Source: Shewanella acanthi (GTDB taxonomy: Bacteria > Pseudomonadota > Gammaproteobacteria > Enterobacterales > Shewanellaceae). From it: a DNA stretch of 64,000 nucleotides. Each line of letters opens with the position of its first letter. The stretch's first letter is position 1. The stretch covers positions 1,364,001 through 1,428,000 of the forward strand of contig NZ_CP080413.1 of the NCBI RefSeq assembly GCF_019457475.1. Reading direction: 5' to 3'. The translations under genes were made by a program, and so were the position numbers. The notes under the pieces are model-generated. The model saw nothing but the letters and a program-made list of their open reading frames with translations, was not told where the DNA came from and made no database searches. Shown in pieces: positions 9,682 through 18,492 of this stretch.

Positions 9682-10695
9682 TTACTGCTTTTGGCTAAGC
9701 AATACTTGGTAGGCATCTTTAGCCACTACATCGCCAGACTTAAGACCCGCAAGCACTTCTACTTCGCCGTCTAGCGGTTCGGAAACTCGTACCTGCGTCA
9801 GCACAAATTGCTCGCCTTTCTTGAGGTAAACACTGCTTAATTCGTTCATGGTGATCAATGCCGAGACGGGGAGTTGAATTTTTTCCCGTGCGCCATTTTG
9901 GAATGCCGCCTTCGCCCAAGTACCAGGCTGCAAATTAGGAGAATCCTTGGGTAGATTAATGCGAACTTGATAACTGTGACTCACAGGATCTGCAAAGCTA
10001 AAAATCGTTAAATCTTTTGAGGTTAATTCACGGCCATCGCTTAAACGTACGATAAATTCAGGGGCATTTTTTAACTGCTCAATATAACGTTGTGGCACCT
10101 GGGTTATGGCGCGCATTTGGCTGGGTGAAAAGCCCGAAAGCAGTGGTTGTCCTACACTCACCGTTTCACCTAATTCCACCATTCGTGCGGTAACAACGCC
10201 GCTAAAGGGCGCTGATACCACAGTGTATTTTAATGATTCAGTCGCCTTGATGACGCGCGCCTTAGCGGCACTAACGGCTTGTTCGGCCGCTTTTGCATTG
10301 GCGGTAGCTTCATCCATGGCACCCTTAGAGATAGCGCCTTGGGGGAAGAGCTCTTTGTAGCGCTTGAATTGTGCTTGAGCTTCCACATTTAGCGCGGTTG
10401 CCTTGGCAAGATCGGCTTCATAGCTCGCAAGCTCGGCGCCCTGTTCTTTACTGGTGATTTCCAGCAGGGCGGCACCTTCGGGCACAACATCATTAACATC
10501 GTAATTAAGTTTTACAATACGTCCCGAGGTTTGCGCCGATACTGTGGCGGCTTTTACGGCTTCGATACTTGCGTCTAAGGTCACCCAATTAGGGTAGGGT
10601 TTGTTAATTGCTTCAATGGTTTCAAGTGGCGCACTCAGTGCGGTTGTCGCTGTTAGCGCACACAGGGCAAACAGGCTGCGAGATAATAGGGTCAT
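9682..10695 (-). CDS. RND efflux periplasmic adaptor (membrane fusion protein)
   Basis: A 337-residue adaptor linking the RND permease to an outer-membrane channel. A signal peptide (about 1-22, MTLLSRSLFALCALTATTAL) precedes the first half of the lipoyl/barrel-sandwich domain (VSAQTSGRIVKLNYDVNDVV), a coiled-coil hairpin rich in Ala/Glu (about 85-150), the second lipoyl half (VVSAPFSGVVTARMVELGETV) and a beta-barrel. It opens the operon, with the permease 65 bp downstream. The 176-bp gap upstream has no recognisable regulator gene. Confidence 0.92.
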   Translation of the reverse strand: MTLLSRSLFALCALTATTALSAPLETIEAINKPYPNWVTLDASIEAVKAATVSAQTSGRIVKLNYDVNDVVPEGAALLEITSKEQGAELASYEADLAKATALNVEAQAQFKRYKELFPQGAISKGAMDEATANAKAAEQAVSAAKARVIKATESLKYTVVSAPFSGVVTARMVELGETVSVGQPLLSGFSPSQMRAITQVPQRYIEQLKNAPEFIVRLSDGRELTSKDLTIFSFADPVSHSYQVRINLPKDSPNLQPGTWAKAAFQNGAREKIQLPVSALITMNELSSVYLKKGEQFVLTQVRVSEPLDGEVEVLAGLKSGDVVAKDAYQVLLSQKQ

Positions 10696-10871
10696 ACTCA
10701 GTCATCCCAAATACAATTCATGAGAAAATTCTAATGGAGTTGGTTCCAATAGGCAATCACTATTTATTAGATAAATTTAATATAGTCGACATTGCTAATG
10801 TAAGCACCATTGTCAGCTTATCCAACCCCGTTTTGATTTGGAGAGCTTTAATGCGTCTTTAAGTATTATTT

Positions 10872-11591
10872 TTAATCAGTTAAATAATAGGTCAGCGTGG
10901 AAACAATGCGTATCTGTTTGATATAGGGCGTACTGCTATCGCGGTCTGTGATGCTGAATTGTCCTTGGCTTGCGCTCTTGATTTTGCCTAAATGGGAATC
11001 GGAATCCGTGGCAAATTTTTCAGCGACTTCGCGGGCATTTTGAGTGGCTTCCTGCACCATGGCGGGTTTAACGGCGTTAAGATCGGTGAATAAAAACTCG
11101 GCACGACTGTCGTAGTCCTGAGTGGTGATGGCGATGCCTTCTTTAACGAGGTTAATCATTTGAATGCGGCTTGCGAGCATCAAATCGATTTGCTTGGTAT
11201 AGACGGCAATTTTGACCTTGGCAGAGTAGCGATAGCTGATATTGGGTTGAGCAAACCCCTGCGCCTGTCTATCTTCAATCGAGGGCAGGGCGACGGTGAT
11301 TTCATCGTCGTTAAATCCTTGATTTTTTAGAAACCCTACAACGGAATCGGTTTTTTGTTGTACTGTCTCGTAGAGTTTGGCTAGGTTGTTATCGACTTCG
11401 ACGAAGTTAATTGGCCAAATCGCAACCGTGGCTTTGACTTCATTTTCGGCGAGGCCTTTAACAGTGACCGTACGCTCCATCGATTTCATTTGCAGTAGCG
11501 CTGATTGGGCGCTGTGGCCGATAAACATTAAACCAATACAGAGTAGTCCACCGAGAATAATGGCGGGTAATAGCAGACTTTTTTGCATCAC
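10872..11591 (-). CDS. SIMPL domain protein (DUF541), membrane-anchored
   Basis: A 239-residue protein with one N-terminal hydrophobic segment (about 5-25) as anchor or signal, then a SIMPL/DUF541 domain beginning RTVTVKGLAENEVKATVAIWPI. The family is exported, includes E. coli YggE and is loosely tied to oxidative stress; no enzymatic activity is established. It is monocistronic or leads into nothing obvious, since the RND adaptor starts 176 bp further on. Confidence 0.88.
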   Translation of the reverse strand: MMQKSLLLPAIILGGLLCIGLMFIGHSAQSALLQMKSMERTVTVKGLAENEVKATVAIWPINFVEVDNNLAKLYETVQQKTDSVVGFLKNQGFNDDEITVALPSIEDRQAQGFAQPNISYRYSAKVKIAVYTKQIDLMLASRIQMINLVKEGIAITTQDYDSRAEFLFTDLNAVKPAMVQEATQNAREVAEKFATDSDSHLGKIKSASQGQFSITDRDSSTPYIKQIRIVSTLTYYLTD

Positions 11592-11640
11592 ATATCCTTG
11601 TTAAGCGTTGCCTTAAAGATTTTCAATCTGATGTTGCAAC

Positions 11641-12015
11641 TTATGTTGAGCTTGGTTGCCATAATTCAATCTTATTGCCATCGGGGTCGATAAACCAAGC
11701 AAATCGGCCAAATTCTGTGTCTTCGATACTATCTATTGGTATGCCGCCGCCAGCGGTAATTTGTGCAAGAATTAGCTCTAAATCATCAACGACTAAGTTA
11801 AACATATAGGGTTTTTCGCTCGGGGCGAAATAGTCTGTGTCTTGGGGAAAGGGTGTTAATGTCTGGTAACTGCCCTGAGGCAGGTTTTTTGGAAAAAACA
11901 CCGCGCCGCCCCATTCCTCTAGAGGGAGTTGTAGGTGCGTTTGATACCAATTTGCCAGTGCTGTGGGGTCAGAACTTTTAAAGTAAATCCCGCCGAATCC
12001 GATGACTTTTGCCAT
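11641..12015 (-). CDS. VOC (glyoxalase/bleomycin-resistance) family protein
   Basis: A 124-residue single vicinal-oxygen-chelate domain with paired beta-alpha-beta-beta-beta modules: VIGFGGIYFKSSDPTALANW at the start and FGRFAWFIDPDGNKIELWQP at the end. The final glutamate in KIELWQP is a normal metal ligand in the fold. I chose the ATG at 12015 because the domain begins MAKVIGFGG; the frame is open further upstream into the fadL terminator. The substrate is unknown. Confidence 0.87.
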   Translation of the reverse strand: MAKVIGFGGIYFKSSDPTALANWYQTHLQLPLEEWGGAVFFPKNLPQGSYQTLTPFPQDTDYFAPSEKPYMFNLVVDDLELILAQITAGGGIPIDSIEDTEFGRFAWFIDPDGNKIELWQPSST

Positions 12016-12074
12016 AGTTAACCCAAGATTGCACAGAAATAAATAAACTTTAGGCAATAATGTCTTAGGAAACA

Positions 12075-12101
12075 AAAAAGCCGCAATAATTGCGGCTTTT
12101 T
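12075..12101 (-). terminator. Terminator of fadL
   Basis: AAAAAGCCGCA, an ATAAT loop and TGCGGCTTTTT, 14 bp beyond the fadL stop. On the minus strand it ends in six T residues. Confidence 0.9.
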
Positions 12102-12114
12102 AAGGAAGAACAGC

Positions 12115-13422
12115 TTAGAACTGGTAGCTGTATTGCAGCGAGTAGTACATGCCGCTAGATTCAGTAGTGGCGTTAACATTGCCTGTGAGGGCGCTGTTTT
12201 CAATCAGGTTAACTTCTTGGCCTTTAATGTAAGCCATACCAAAATCAACAGTGTTGTTTGCATTGATATGGTAGCTCATACCCGCTGTGAACCAGTTACG
12301 GTCAGAGTCAGGGAATGAAATTGAGCTGATTTGGTCTACAACACCTTGGTCATGCATATAACCTGCACGTACGGTGAATTTGTCGTTGATGGTGTAAGTA
12401 CCACCCACGCTGAATAACCATGAATCTTTCCATTCATATTTTTTCAGAGCTGCATCACCCACAGCAAAGCTGGCTCCGGCACCTGTTTGGCCTGGAATGA
12501 TAGTAGCAGTACCTTCTTTTGCAGTGATCTGATCAAAGGCGCCCCAAGAAGTGTGTTGTGCTGTGTAGTGCACAGCAAACTTAGGCGTTAATTGATGGAA
12601 ACCGGCGAATTGGAAGATATCCGCTAAAGGTACATCTAAACTATCAAAGCTAGTGGCAAGTGCGGTGTTTGCACCTAACCCTAAGGCAGATAAATCCGCT
12701 GTAGTAATAGTATTGATATCACCTTTTACGTTTACGGTCGGGCTAAAGCGATAGCTCACACCGAAGCGGTTGTTTTGGTCAAGTTCTAAGGTTGCACCTA
12801 AGATACCGCCGAATGCCCAACCATCTGCATCAACGTCAACTAATGGCCTAGTGCCCGCGTCACGGGTTAAACGGCCTTCGCCGTAAACGGCGTCGATACC
12901 CGCACCGATACTGAACATATCGTTGATACGGTATGAAATGCTAGTGTTGAAGTTTACGGTCGTCACTTCTGTCTCACCTAACAGATCGAACGGCGCAGCT
13001 GGTTTACCTTTTGATAAAGAGCTGGCATCAGTACCCGTACCGAAATTAGAGAATGCGGCGAAACCAACGGCAAATTTGTTATTGATTGGGTGAATGTAAT
13101 ACAAGTTAGGAATTAATTTAGAGCTACCTGCGTCATCAATGCTGCCTAAATCCACTAAACCGTTTGCAAAGTTCACGTCTTTAACGTCAACAGTAATGTC
13201 GGCATAGGTTAAGCCGCCAGAGATAGCGTCTTTATCAAACATCGCCATGGCTGCAGGGTTACGTGAAAGTACCGCTGCGTTATCGGCAATAACAGCATCA
13301 CCAGCAAATGCACGACCAATACCAGTCGCAGATTGGCTGTTTAGCTGGAAGCCAGAAGCCATAGTTTGTGAACTCGCCAATGCAACTGCAACAGCAAGCA
13401 GAGTCTTGTTGAATGATTTCAT
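12115..13422 (-). CDS. fadL: FadL-type outer-membrane long-chain fatty acid transporter
   Basis: A 435-residue 14-strand beta-barrel of the FadL/OmpP1 family. The signal peptide (MKSFNKTLLAVAVALASSQTMA) is followed by the mature N-terminus SGFQLNSQSATGIGRAFAGDA. The conserved NPA segment (SRNPAAMAMFDK) belongs to the hatch, and the protein ends in the aromatic YSLQYSYQF signature of outer-membrane barrels. Start 13422 is set by the signal peptide and a GGTGAGAG ribosome site. Two FadR-like operators lie 110-200 bp upstream, which supports a fatty acid rather than an aromatic hydrocarbon as substrate. Confidence 0.93.
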   Translation of the reverse strand: MKSFNKTLLAVAVALASSQTMASGFQLNSQSATGIGRAFAGDAVIADNAAVLSRNPAAMAMFDKDAISGGLTYADITVDVKDVNFANGLVDLGSIDDAGSSKLIPNLYYIHPINNKFAVGFAAFSNFGTGTDASSLSKGKPAAPFDLLGETEVTTVNFNTSISYRINDMFSIGAGIDAVYGEGRLTRDAGTRPLVDVDADGWAFGGILGATLELDQNNRFGVSYRFSPTVNVKGDINTITTADLSALGLGANTALATSFDSLDVPLADIFQFAGFHQLTPKFAVHYTAQHTSWGAFDQITAKEGTATIIPGQTGAGASFAVGDAALKKYEWKDSWLFSVGGTYTINDKFTVRAGYMHDQGVVDQISSISFPDSDRNWFTAGMSYHINANNTVDFGMAYIKGQEVNLIENSALTGNVNATTESSGMYYSLQYSYQF

Positions 13423-13531
13423 TATAATTCTCTCACCATAATCTAATTGGATTTCGTTCGGTTCTAGTCCCCAGAACATACTTCAAATCCATTTTATAAT
13501 TGACGGCATGTTAGGGATTGTCTGTAAGGTC

Positions 13532-13548
13532 GACAAGTCCGACCAGAA
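13532..13548 (-). promoter_or_regulatory. Candidate FadR operator upstream of fadL (strong)
   Basis: Read on the minus strand it is TTCTGGTCGGACTTGTC, 13 of 17 matches to the E. coli FadR consensus as I recall it (AACTGGTCGGACCTGTT). Positions 4-16 are identical to the site in front of fadI. It ends 110 bp before the fadL start codon. Confidence 0.72.
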
Positions 13549-13602
13549 GCGAATTTTGTTAAAATACAGTTAATTATTCTGCTTGTCTACTTTAGATAAA
13601 GC

Positions 13603-13619
13603 GAATGGTCTGGCCAGAT
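13603..13619 (-). promoter_or_regulatory. Candidate second FadR operator upstream of fadL (weak)
   Basis: ATCTGGCCAGACCATTC on the minus strand, with the core TGGnnnGACCA intact but only 11 of 17 consensus matches. E. coli fadL also has two FadR sites. The site is 181 bp from the start codon. Confidence 0.45.
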
Positions 13620-13708
13620 GGTTGGAATGCTTAGTATTTACACTGGATTTGAACTGGGGTGGGTGTTAACAGAATGTTGTATCGGAAAAGGGGCTAAATT
13701 TAAATAAA

Positions 13709-13742
13709 TTGTAAAAAGCGTACATGTGTACGCTTTTTACAA
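13709..13742 (-). terminator. putP terminator; core also resembles a FabR operator
   Basis: Two perfect 16-base arms around a central TG, 21 bp after the putP stop. The outer arms are A-rich on one side and T-rich on the other, which suits a terminator. The core AGCGTACATGTGTACGCT (13717-13734) differs by one base from the FabR palindrome as I recall it. Confidence 0.7.
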
Positions 13743-13762
13743 GGGTTGAGCTTAGATTTAAG

Positions 13763-15214
13763 TTATAGAGTCGACTTAAATTGCTCAAATTCCGCGGTAA
13801 CTTTGTCACTAGGTTTGGACAATTTACTCACGATAACACCGGCGAAAGTGGCAAACAGGAAACCTGGCAGGATTTCGTATAGATCAAACAGTCCGCCGCT
13901 GAGCTGTTTCCAAATCACCACGGTCAAGGCGCCAACAATAATAGTGGCGACCGCGCCATTGCGGCTATATTGCTTCCAGAACAGTGACAGCAACACAACT
14001 GGGCCGAAAGCAGCTCCAAATCCTGCCCAAGCGTAGCTCACTAAGCTCAAGACGCTGCTTTGTGGGTTAAGGGCGATAATGCCAGCAATTACGGCAATCG
14101 CGAGCACACCAAAGCGTCCCACCATCATCAGCTCACGGTCATTGGCCTGTGGACGTAACCACTTACGGTAAAAATCTTCAGTAATAACACTCGAACAGAC
14201 TAAGAGTTGTGAATCGATGGTGCTCATGATGGCCGACAGAATCGCCGCAATCAAAATGCCACCAATCCAAGGATTAAATGCCGCCTGAGCTAAGTGGATA
14301 AACACGGTTTCGGCGTTGGCCAATGGCTCATTAGCAAAATAGAGTGACCCAGCTAAACCCGTTGCCAGCGCACCAATTAATGACAACACCATCCAGCTCA
14401 TGGCGATACGACGTGATAGCGGTAGCGCTTTAGAGCTGCTAATCGCCATAAAACGCGACAGAATATGTGGCTGGCCGAAATAACCTAGACCCCAAGCCAG
14501 CAGCGACAGCATACCAATCACAGTGGTGTTATCGCTCACTAATGAAAGCATCGCAGGATCGATAGACTCGATACCCGCATGGCTTTCTGGGTGGGAGAAT
14601 ACCGCGAAGGGGATGATCAGTAGGGCAATTAACATCAAGCAGCCCTGGAAGAAATCGGTCCAACTTACCGCAAAAAAACCGCCAATAAAGGTGTAACCCA
14701 CGATAATGGCCGAACCTATGACAAGGGCAACGGTGTAATCGAGACCAAAGACCTTTTCAAACAGAATGGCGCCTCCGACCATGCCAGAGGAGGCATAGAA
14801 GGTGAAGAACACTAAAATTGTTACTGCAGAAACCAGCTTGAGGTGTCCCTGACTGTCGTGGAAACGTTTTTCAAAAAAGTCAGGCAGGGTGAGGGCGTTG
14901 TCGGCTAGTTGTGTATAGATACGCAGACGTTTGGCAACGAATAACCAGTTGAGCCAAGCGCCAAACACTAAACCAATACCAATCCAAGCTTCTCCTAGAC
15001 CGCCCAAATAGACGGCGCCGGGTAAACCTAACAATAGCCAACCCGACATGTCAGAGGCGCCAACACTGAGTGCAGTAACCCCTGGGCCCATTTTACGGCC
15101 ACCTAAAATATACTCATCCACAGTATCTGTGGCACGATAGGCCCAAAAACCAATGCCCATCATTAACACTAAATAACCAACAAATGTGATTAAAATTGGG
15201 GTTTCAATCGTCAT
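13763..15214 (-). CDS. putP: Sodium/proline symporter PutP
   Basis: A 483-residue member of the solute:sodium symporter family with about 13 membrane helices, importing proline with Na+. ILITFVGYLVLMMGIGFWAYRAT opens helix 1, and the family signature near GSAIIVGYTFIGGFFAVSWTDFFQG is intact. GASDMSGWLLLGLPGAVYLGG at about 52-72 matches PutP rather than PanF or SglT. A palindromic terminator follows. No putA lies in the window; proline catabolism must be elsewhere. Confidence 0.93.
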   Translation of the reverse strand: MTIETPILITFVGYLVLMMGIGFWAYRATDTVDEYILGGRKMGPGVTALSVGASDMSGWLLLGLPGAVYLGGLGEAWIGIGLVFGAWLNWLFVAKRLRIYTQLADNALTLPDFFEKRFHDSQGHLKLVSAVTILVFFTFYASSGMVGGAILFEKVFGLDYTVALVIGSAIIVGYTFIGGFFAVSWTDFFQGCLMLIALLIIPFAVFSHPESHAGIESIDPAMLSLVSDNTTVIGMLSLLAWGLGYFGQPHILSRFMAISSSKALPLSRRIAMSWMVLSLIGALATGLAGSLYFANEPLANAETVFIHLAQAAFNPWIGGILIAAILSAIMSTIDSQLLVCSSVITEDFYRKWLRPQANDRELMMVGRFGVLAIAVIAGIIALNPQSSVLSLVSYAWAGFGAAFGPVVLLSLFWKQYSRNGAVATIIVGALTVVIWKQLSGGLFDLYEILPGFLFATFAGVIVSKLSKPSDKVTAEFEQFKSTL

Positions 15215-15465
15215 ATGATGCTTTATCCCAGCTTGTTCTTATTAAAAGTGGCATGCATGCTACCAGATGTTTGAGTCATAGCCCATTGGTAGAGATAAAT
15301 GCGATCTTGATCTCACAAGTGTGGATGAGAGTCGAAGGTGACATTGAATTTTAAAAAATGAATGAATTTATTAATTTAGGAAAGTGGTATCCGCTGCATT
15401 AGCGGCAATACGCCGAGGCGAATTTTAGCCGTGGCTGTGCCAAAATTAGGATACATCAAGGCCTT

Positions 15466-16170
15466 TCAGATGAAAGTGTTGCCTATTTCATCTTTAACTG
15501 TCATTAAATCGTGCTGGTCCTCGGCCACAAGCAGCATAAAGGCCTGGTCGATTTCAAAGCCTAGGCCATGGTATTTGCCATCTGCAAAGCTTTGCTCAAG
15601 CACCATACGTTTTTCGACTGGCACGATAAACACTGTCACTTTACCTTTTTGCCCCTCTAGCACCAGATGCAAACTCCTCACACCCTGAAAATCACAGTAG
15701 GAGGTGTAATAGACCTTACCCGGTTGCTCGATAAAATGACTTGTTTTGAGCATTTTCATCGATGCTAACTCGGCATTCACTTGGTTAAAGCTGACATTTT
15801 GGTCGAGTTGCAGCGCAGCGCTTTCATGGTAAACGTGGGCGAGGGCGTGCTCCGCTAAATCAACTGGCCCCATACGCCACAGGCTAAAGCTCACCCCAAA
15901 GACAAAGGCAATGGATGCGGCCATCGCCATCAAGAATATCGACTGGTGACGCAGTTTATGGTGCTGGTGCAGTTGTTGACGCAGGATCAATTTATCGGCC
16001 AGATCCTCAGGTACCTCGACCTTGAGCGCTTTGGTCAGTTTGGCATCTAGGCGTTTAAGATCGCTAATTAATTGTTGATTTTCAGCTTTTTCCGTCGTTT
16101 GCGCGATAAACTCGGGCTCCTGACTATGGGGATTCTCAAAGGCCTGACGTCTAAAATTAAGCTCATCCAT
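15466..16170 (-). CDS. DUF3379 family membrane protein, probable anti-sigma factor
   Basis: A 234-residue protein with one membrane helix (about residues 80-98, FLMAMAASIAFVFGVSFSLW). The N-terminal cytoplasmic part starts MDELNFRRQAFENPHSQ, and the remainder is periplasmic. I place the start at 16170, so its ATG overlaps the last 8 bases of the sigma-factor gene; this coupling and the topology are standard for an anti-sigma factor. The function is inferred from position; no zinc-binding HxxxCxxC motif is evident. Confidence 0.8.
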   Translation of the reverse strand: MDELNFRRQAFENPHSQEPEFIAQTTEKAENQQLISDLKRLDAKLTKALKVEVPEDLADKLILRQQLHQHHKLRHQSIFLMAMAASIAFVFGVSFSLWRMGPVDLAEHALAHVYHESAALQLDQNVSFNQVNAELASMKMLKTSHFIEQPGKVYYTSYCDFQGVRSLHLVLEGQKGKVTVFIVPVEKRMVLEQSFADGKYHGLGFEIDQAFMLLVAEDQHDLMTVKDEIGNTFI

Positions 16171-16726
16171 TGGCTTGGCCCCTCGTCTCGCAATTTTCAA
16201 GTAACTCTTTCAATTGGTTCCTCGCACGAAATAGCCGTGTCATTACGGTATTGCGATTAAGCGACAACAACTCGGCAATTTCATCACCACTGAACCCCGC
16301 GATAAGTTGCAGCAACAAGGGTTCGCGGTATTCGAACTCAAGCTTTGCGATTTGGCGGCGGAGCCAATATTGTTCGACCTGTTCCTCGTTACTGTGGCTC
16401 ACGCTGTCTTCTAGCAACTCTTCGGCAAAATCCGCGTAATCAAATTGCTTACGCTCAAAACGGCGGGCGTTTTCACGGCGTAAAATGGTGATAAGCCACG
16501 CCTTCGCCGCTTTATCATCTTTTAGGGAATCCAAAGAGCGCCATGCCCGCAAGAAGGTTTCTTGGGTGATGTCTTCTGCTACCTGTCTATCACCACACAG
16601 CCAAAAGGCGTATCGGTAAATGTCGGCATGCAGTGCCTTGACTAGGCTATTGTATCGTCGTTGTTTGCTCAGCATGTCAGAGGAGACCGCCGGCTCAACG
16701 GATTTATTGCGCCAGCGTTTCAACAT
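16163..16726 (-). CDS. RNA polymerase sigma-70 family factor, ECF type
   Basis: A 187-residue sigma factor with only regions 2 and 4. Region 2 is DIYRYAFWLCGDRQVAEDITQETFLRAW, with the DITQETFLRAW signature; region 4 is the helix-turn-helix GDEIAELLSLNRNTVMTRLFRARNQL. The start may be the ATG at 16726 (ribosome site GGCGAG) or the internal one at 16675, nearer to the conserved core. It overlaps the DUF3379 gene by 8 bp. It lies 77 bp after the BatD gene on the same strand, so it may be read through from the Bat operon. Its regulon cannot be told. Confidence 0.92.
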   Translation of the reverse strand: MLKRWRNKSVEPAVSSDMLSKQRRYNSLVKALHADIYRYAFWLCGDRQVAEDITQETFLRAWRSLDSLKDDKAAKAWLITILRRENARRFERKQFDYADFAEELLEDSVSHSNEEQVEQYWLRRQIAKLEFEYREPLLLQLIAGFSGDEIAELLSLNRNTVMTRLFRARNQLKELLENCETRGQANG

Positions 16727-16803
16727 TTTTTGTTCTCGCCTTTTACCTGAGTGGTTAAAATGGCTTCTCTCCTTTGACGTATCAGCAAGCTAACTGACAA
16801 ACA

Positions 16804-18492
16804 TTAATGTGGATTGAGGGGGCTAAGGGCTTGAACTGCTTGTTTTGACTGAGTAAATGAAGTTGATTTCACGGCTTGCAAAAGCGCTTTAGCTGCTTCA
16901 GACACTTGAGTATGGTTGTTATTCGCGGCATTTGCCTTCGATTGGCTGCCATAGGCGAGCGTCTGCAATTGAGATATGGCTCTGCTTAATTGTGGTGACA
17001 GGGCGGCAATTTTATGGAGTGTCATCGGTTGACCCGATTGTGCCTGATAATAGCGTTGCAGCTGCAGTAAGATGTCACTCACATTTGTGCGGCGACAGGC
17101 CTGCTCAAGGCTATTTGTATCTTCCTTTAGATTGTTAATGGGCTGCGCCTCATCAACAGTGGGGATTCCCTTTGCTTTTAGCGCGCGGCGCCAAGCGATA
17201 AAAGTCACGCCCCAAGCTACCAAAGTGATAAGCCATAATAAGGCAAATAGCGAAGTAGCCCAGCTTGGAGTTGAAGCTAAGCTTTTACTACCAACATTGT
17301 TGCTACTGACTTGCTCATCTGGCACCGCGCTGCCCTTAACCACAATGGTGCGCTCGGGGAGGGTCGCCATTTCCTGACGTTTAAGGTGCGCGTTCCACCA
17401 AGGGATCTTCACCTCTGGCAGGGTAAAAGTACCGGCCTTGCTCGGCACAATGGCCGAGGTAATGCTGTACTGGGAAACAATCTGTGCATCGCGAACAAAG
17501 GATTGGCGCTGGGGTTTTTCGGGATAGGCCTTAAGCTCTGGCGGCAGTGGCTGAATGACATCCGGCAGGCTATTTTCATCGGCGTTTGAGGCAAGTAACG
17601 TAATAGTGCGAGTGATAGGGCTACCCACGGCAAACTCTTTGATATCCTCAGGAAAGTTATCCTTTAATACCACTAAGTCGGCAACGAGCCATTGTCCCTT
17701 AAAACTGTCGGGAGCGGCTTCGACTTGCACCTTCAAGGTGGGAGCGCCCGCCTGCATTGGCCTGCTCTCATTAAAGCCAAACATGCCACCGCGGCGCTGG
17801 GACTCGACTAACACATCACCCGAGAAGCTGGCACCTTTAATGGTGATGGGGCCGGGTAAATCGGGGATAATACCGTAGGTGCGCTCAATAACGCGGTAAC
17901 GACGTCCATCGACAATCTCGGAGCCATCCTTATCTTCACCAATTTGTTTTACCTGCGCGCCCTCGACAACGGGGGCGTTGAGTACCCCGCGCTGCAGTTC
18001 GACTGCAAGATACAACTTCACTTTGTAGGTCAGCAGTTGTCCCACATAGGCTTCATCGGTGGATAGCTTAGCGTCGATAAAGAGATTTTTAGTTTCAACG
18101 GGTTGTGAACCTGCCTCTACTACGTTAAGGGAAATAGCCGCAGAACTCACTCCGTCGATTTCAAAGGAAGGGATAGTTAATTGGCCCTTTTGCTTGGGAG
18201 CCAGCAATACTTGCCAACGGGTTTCCTTAACCGCATCAAAATTCATAATCTGGGTGCTGCGGCTGACACTAGTACGGCCAACGATGAAGTCCCTAAGCAG
18301 TGCCGAGGTATCGAGCTTGTTGGTGTCCATCTCGTCATCTGCGCTGATGTTAAGGACAAAGTATTCGCCCTCCATCACGGGGTTTCTGTCGACAGATGCT
18401 TCTAATTTACTCAAGGCGTAGGCGGGCTTGGCTAACAGCAACGCCATAGCAAAGGCGAGTAAAAGGCTGGGGGAAAGTTTTTTGATCACCAC
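16804..18492 (-). CDS. BatD family (oxygen tolerance) membrane protein
   Basis: A 562-residue protein: signal peptide (about 1-26), two or three immunoglobulin-like beta domains typical of BatD (LEASVDRNPVMEGEYFVLNI at the start), a membrane helix at about 411-433 (TSLFALLWLITLVAWGVTF) and a cytoplasmic helical tail. BatD proteins accompany VWA BatA/BatB proteins and a MoxR ATPase; the module was tied to aerotolerance in Bacteroides, but its molecular job is not settled. The start overlaps the end of the preceding VWA/TPR gene by 7 bp. Confidence 0.9.
   Translation of the reverse strand: MVIKKLSPSLLLAFAMALLLAKPAYALSKLEASVDRNPVMEGEYFVLNISADDEMDTNKLDTSALLRDFIVGRTSVSRSTQIMNFDAVKETRWQVLLAPKQKGQLTIPSFEIDGVSSAAISLNVVEAGSQPVETKNLFIDAKLSTDEAYVGQLLTYKVKLYLAVELQRGVLNAPVVEGAQVKQIGEDKDGSEIVDGRRYRVIERTYGIIPDLPGPITIKGASFSGDVLVESQRRGGMFGFNESRPMQAGAPTLKVQVEAAPDSFKGQWLVADLVVLKDNFPEDIKEFAVGSPITRTITLLASNADENSLPDVIQPLPPELKAYPEKPQRQSFVRDAQIVSQYSITSAIVPSKAGTFTLPEVKIPWWNAHLKRQEMATLPERTIVVKGSAVPDEQVSSNNVGSKSLASTPSWATSLFALLWLITLVAWGVTFIAWRRALKAKGIPTVDEAQPINNLKEDTNSLEQACRRTNVSDILLQLQRYYQAQSGQPMTLHKIAALSPQLSRAISQLQTLAYGSQSKANAANNNHTQVSEAAKALLQAVKSTSFTQSKQAVQALSPLNPH

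Larger units (their letters stand above)
13423..13762. other. 340-bp fadL upstream / putP downstream region
   Basis: No gene is seen. It holds two FadR-like operators (13532-13548 and 13603-13619) and a perfect 34-bp palindrome next to the putP stop (13709-13742). These are listed separately. Confidence 0.7.

Noticed and set aside
10608..10862. Plus-strand frame opposite the RND adaptor start
   Set aside because: It overlaps the adaptor signal peptide in antisense and has no ribosome site or known domain.
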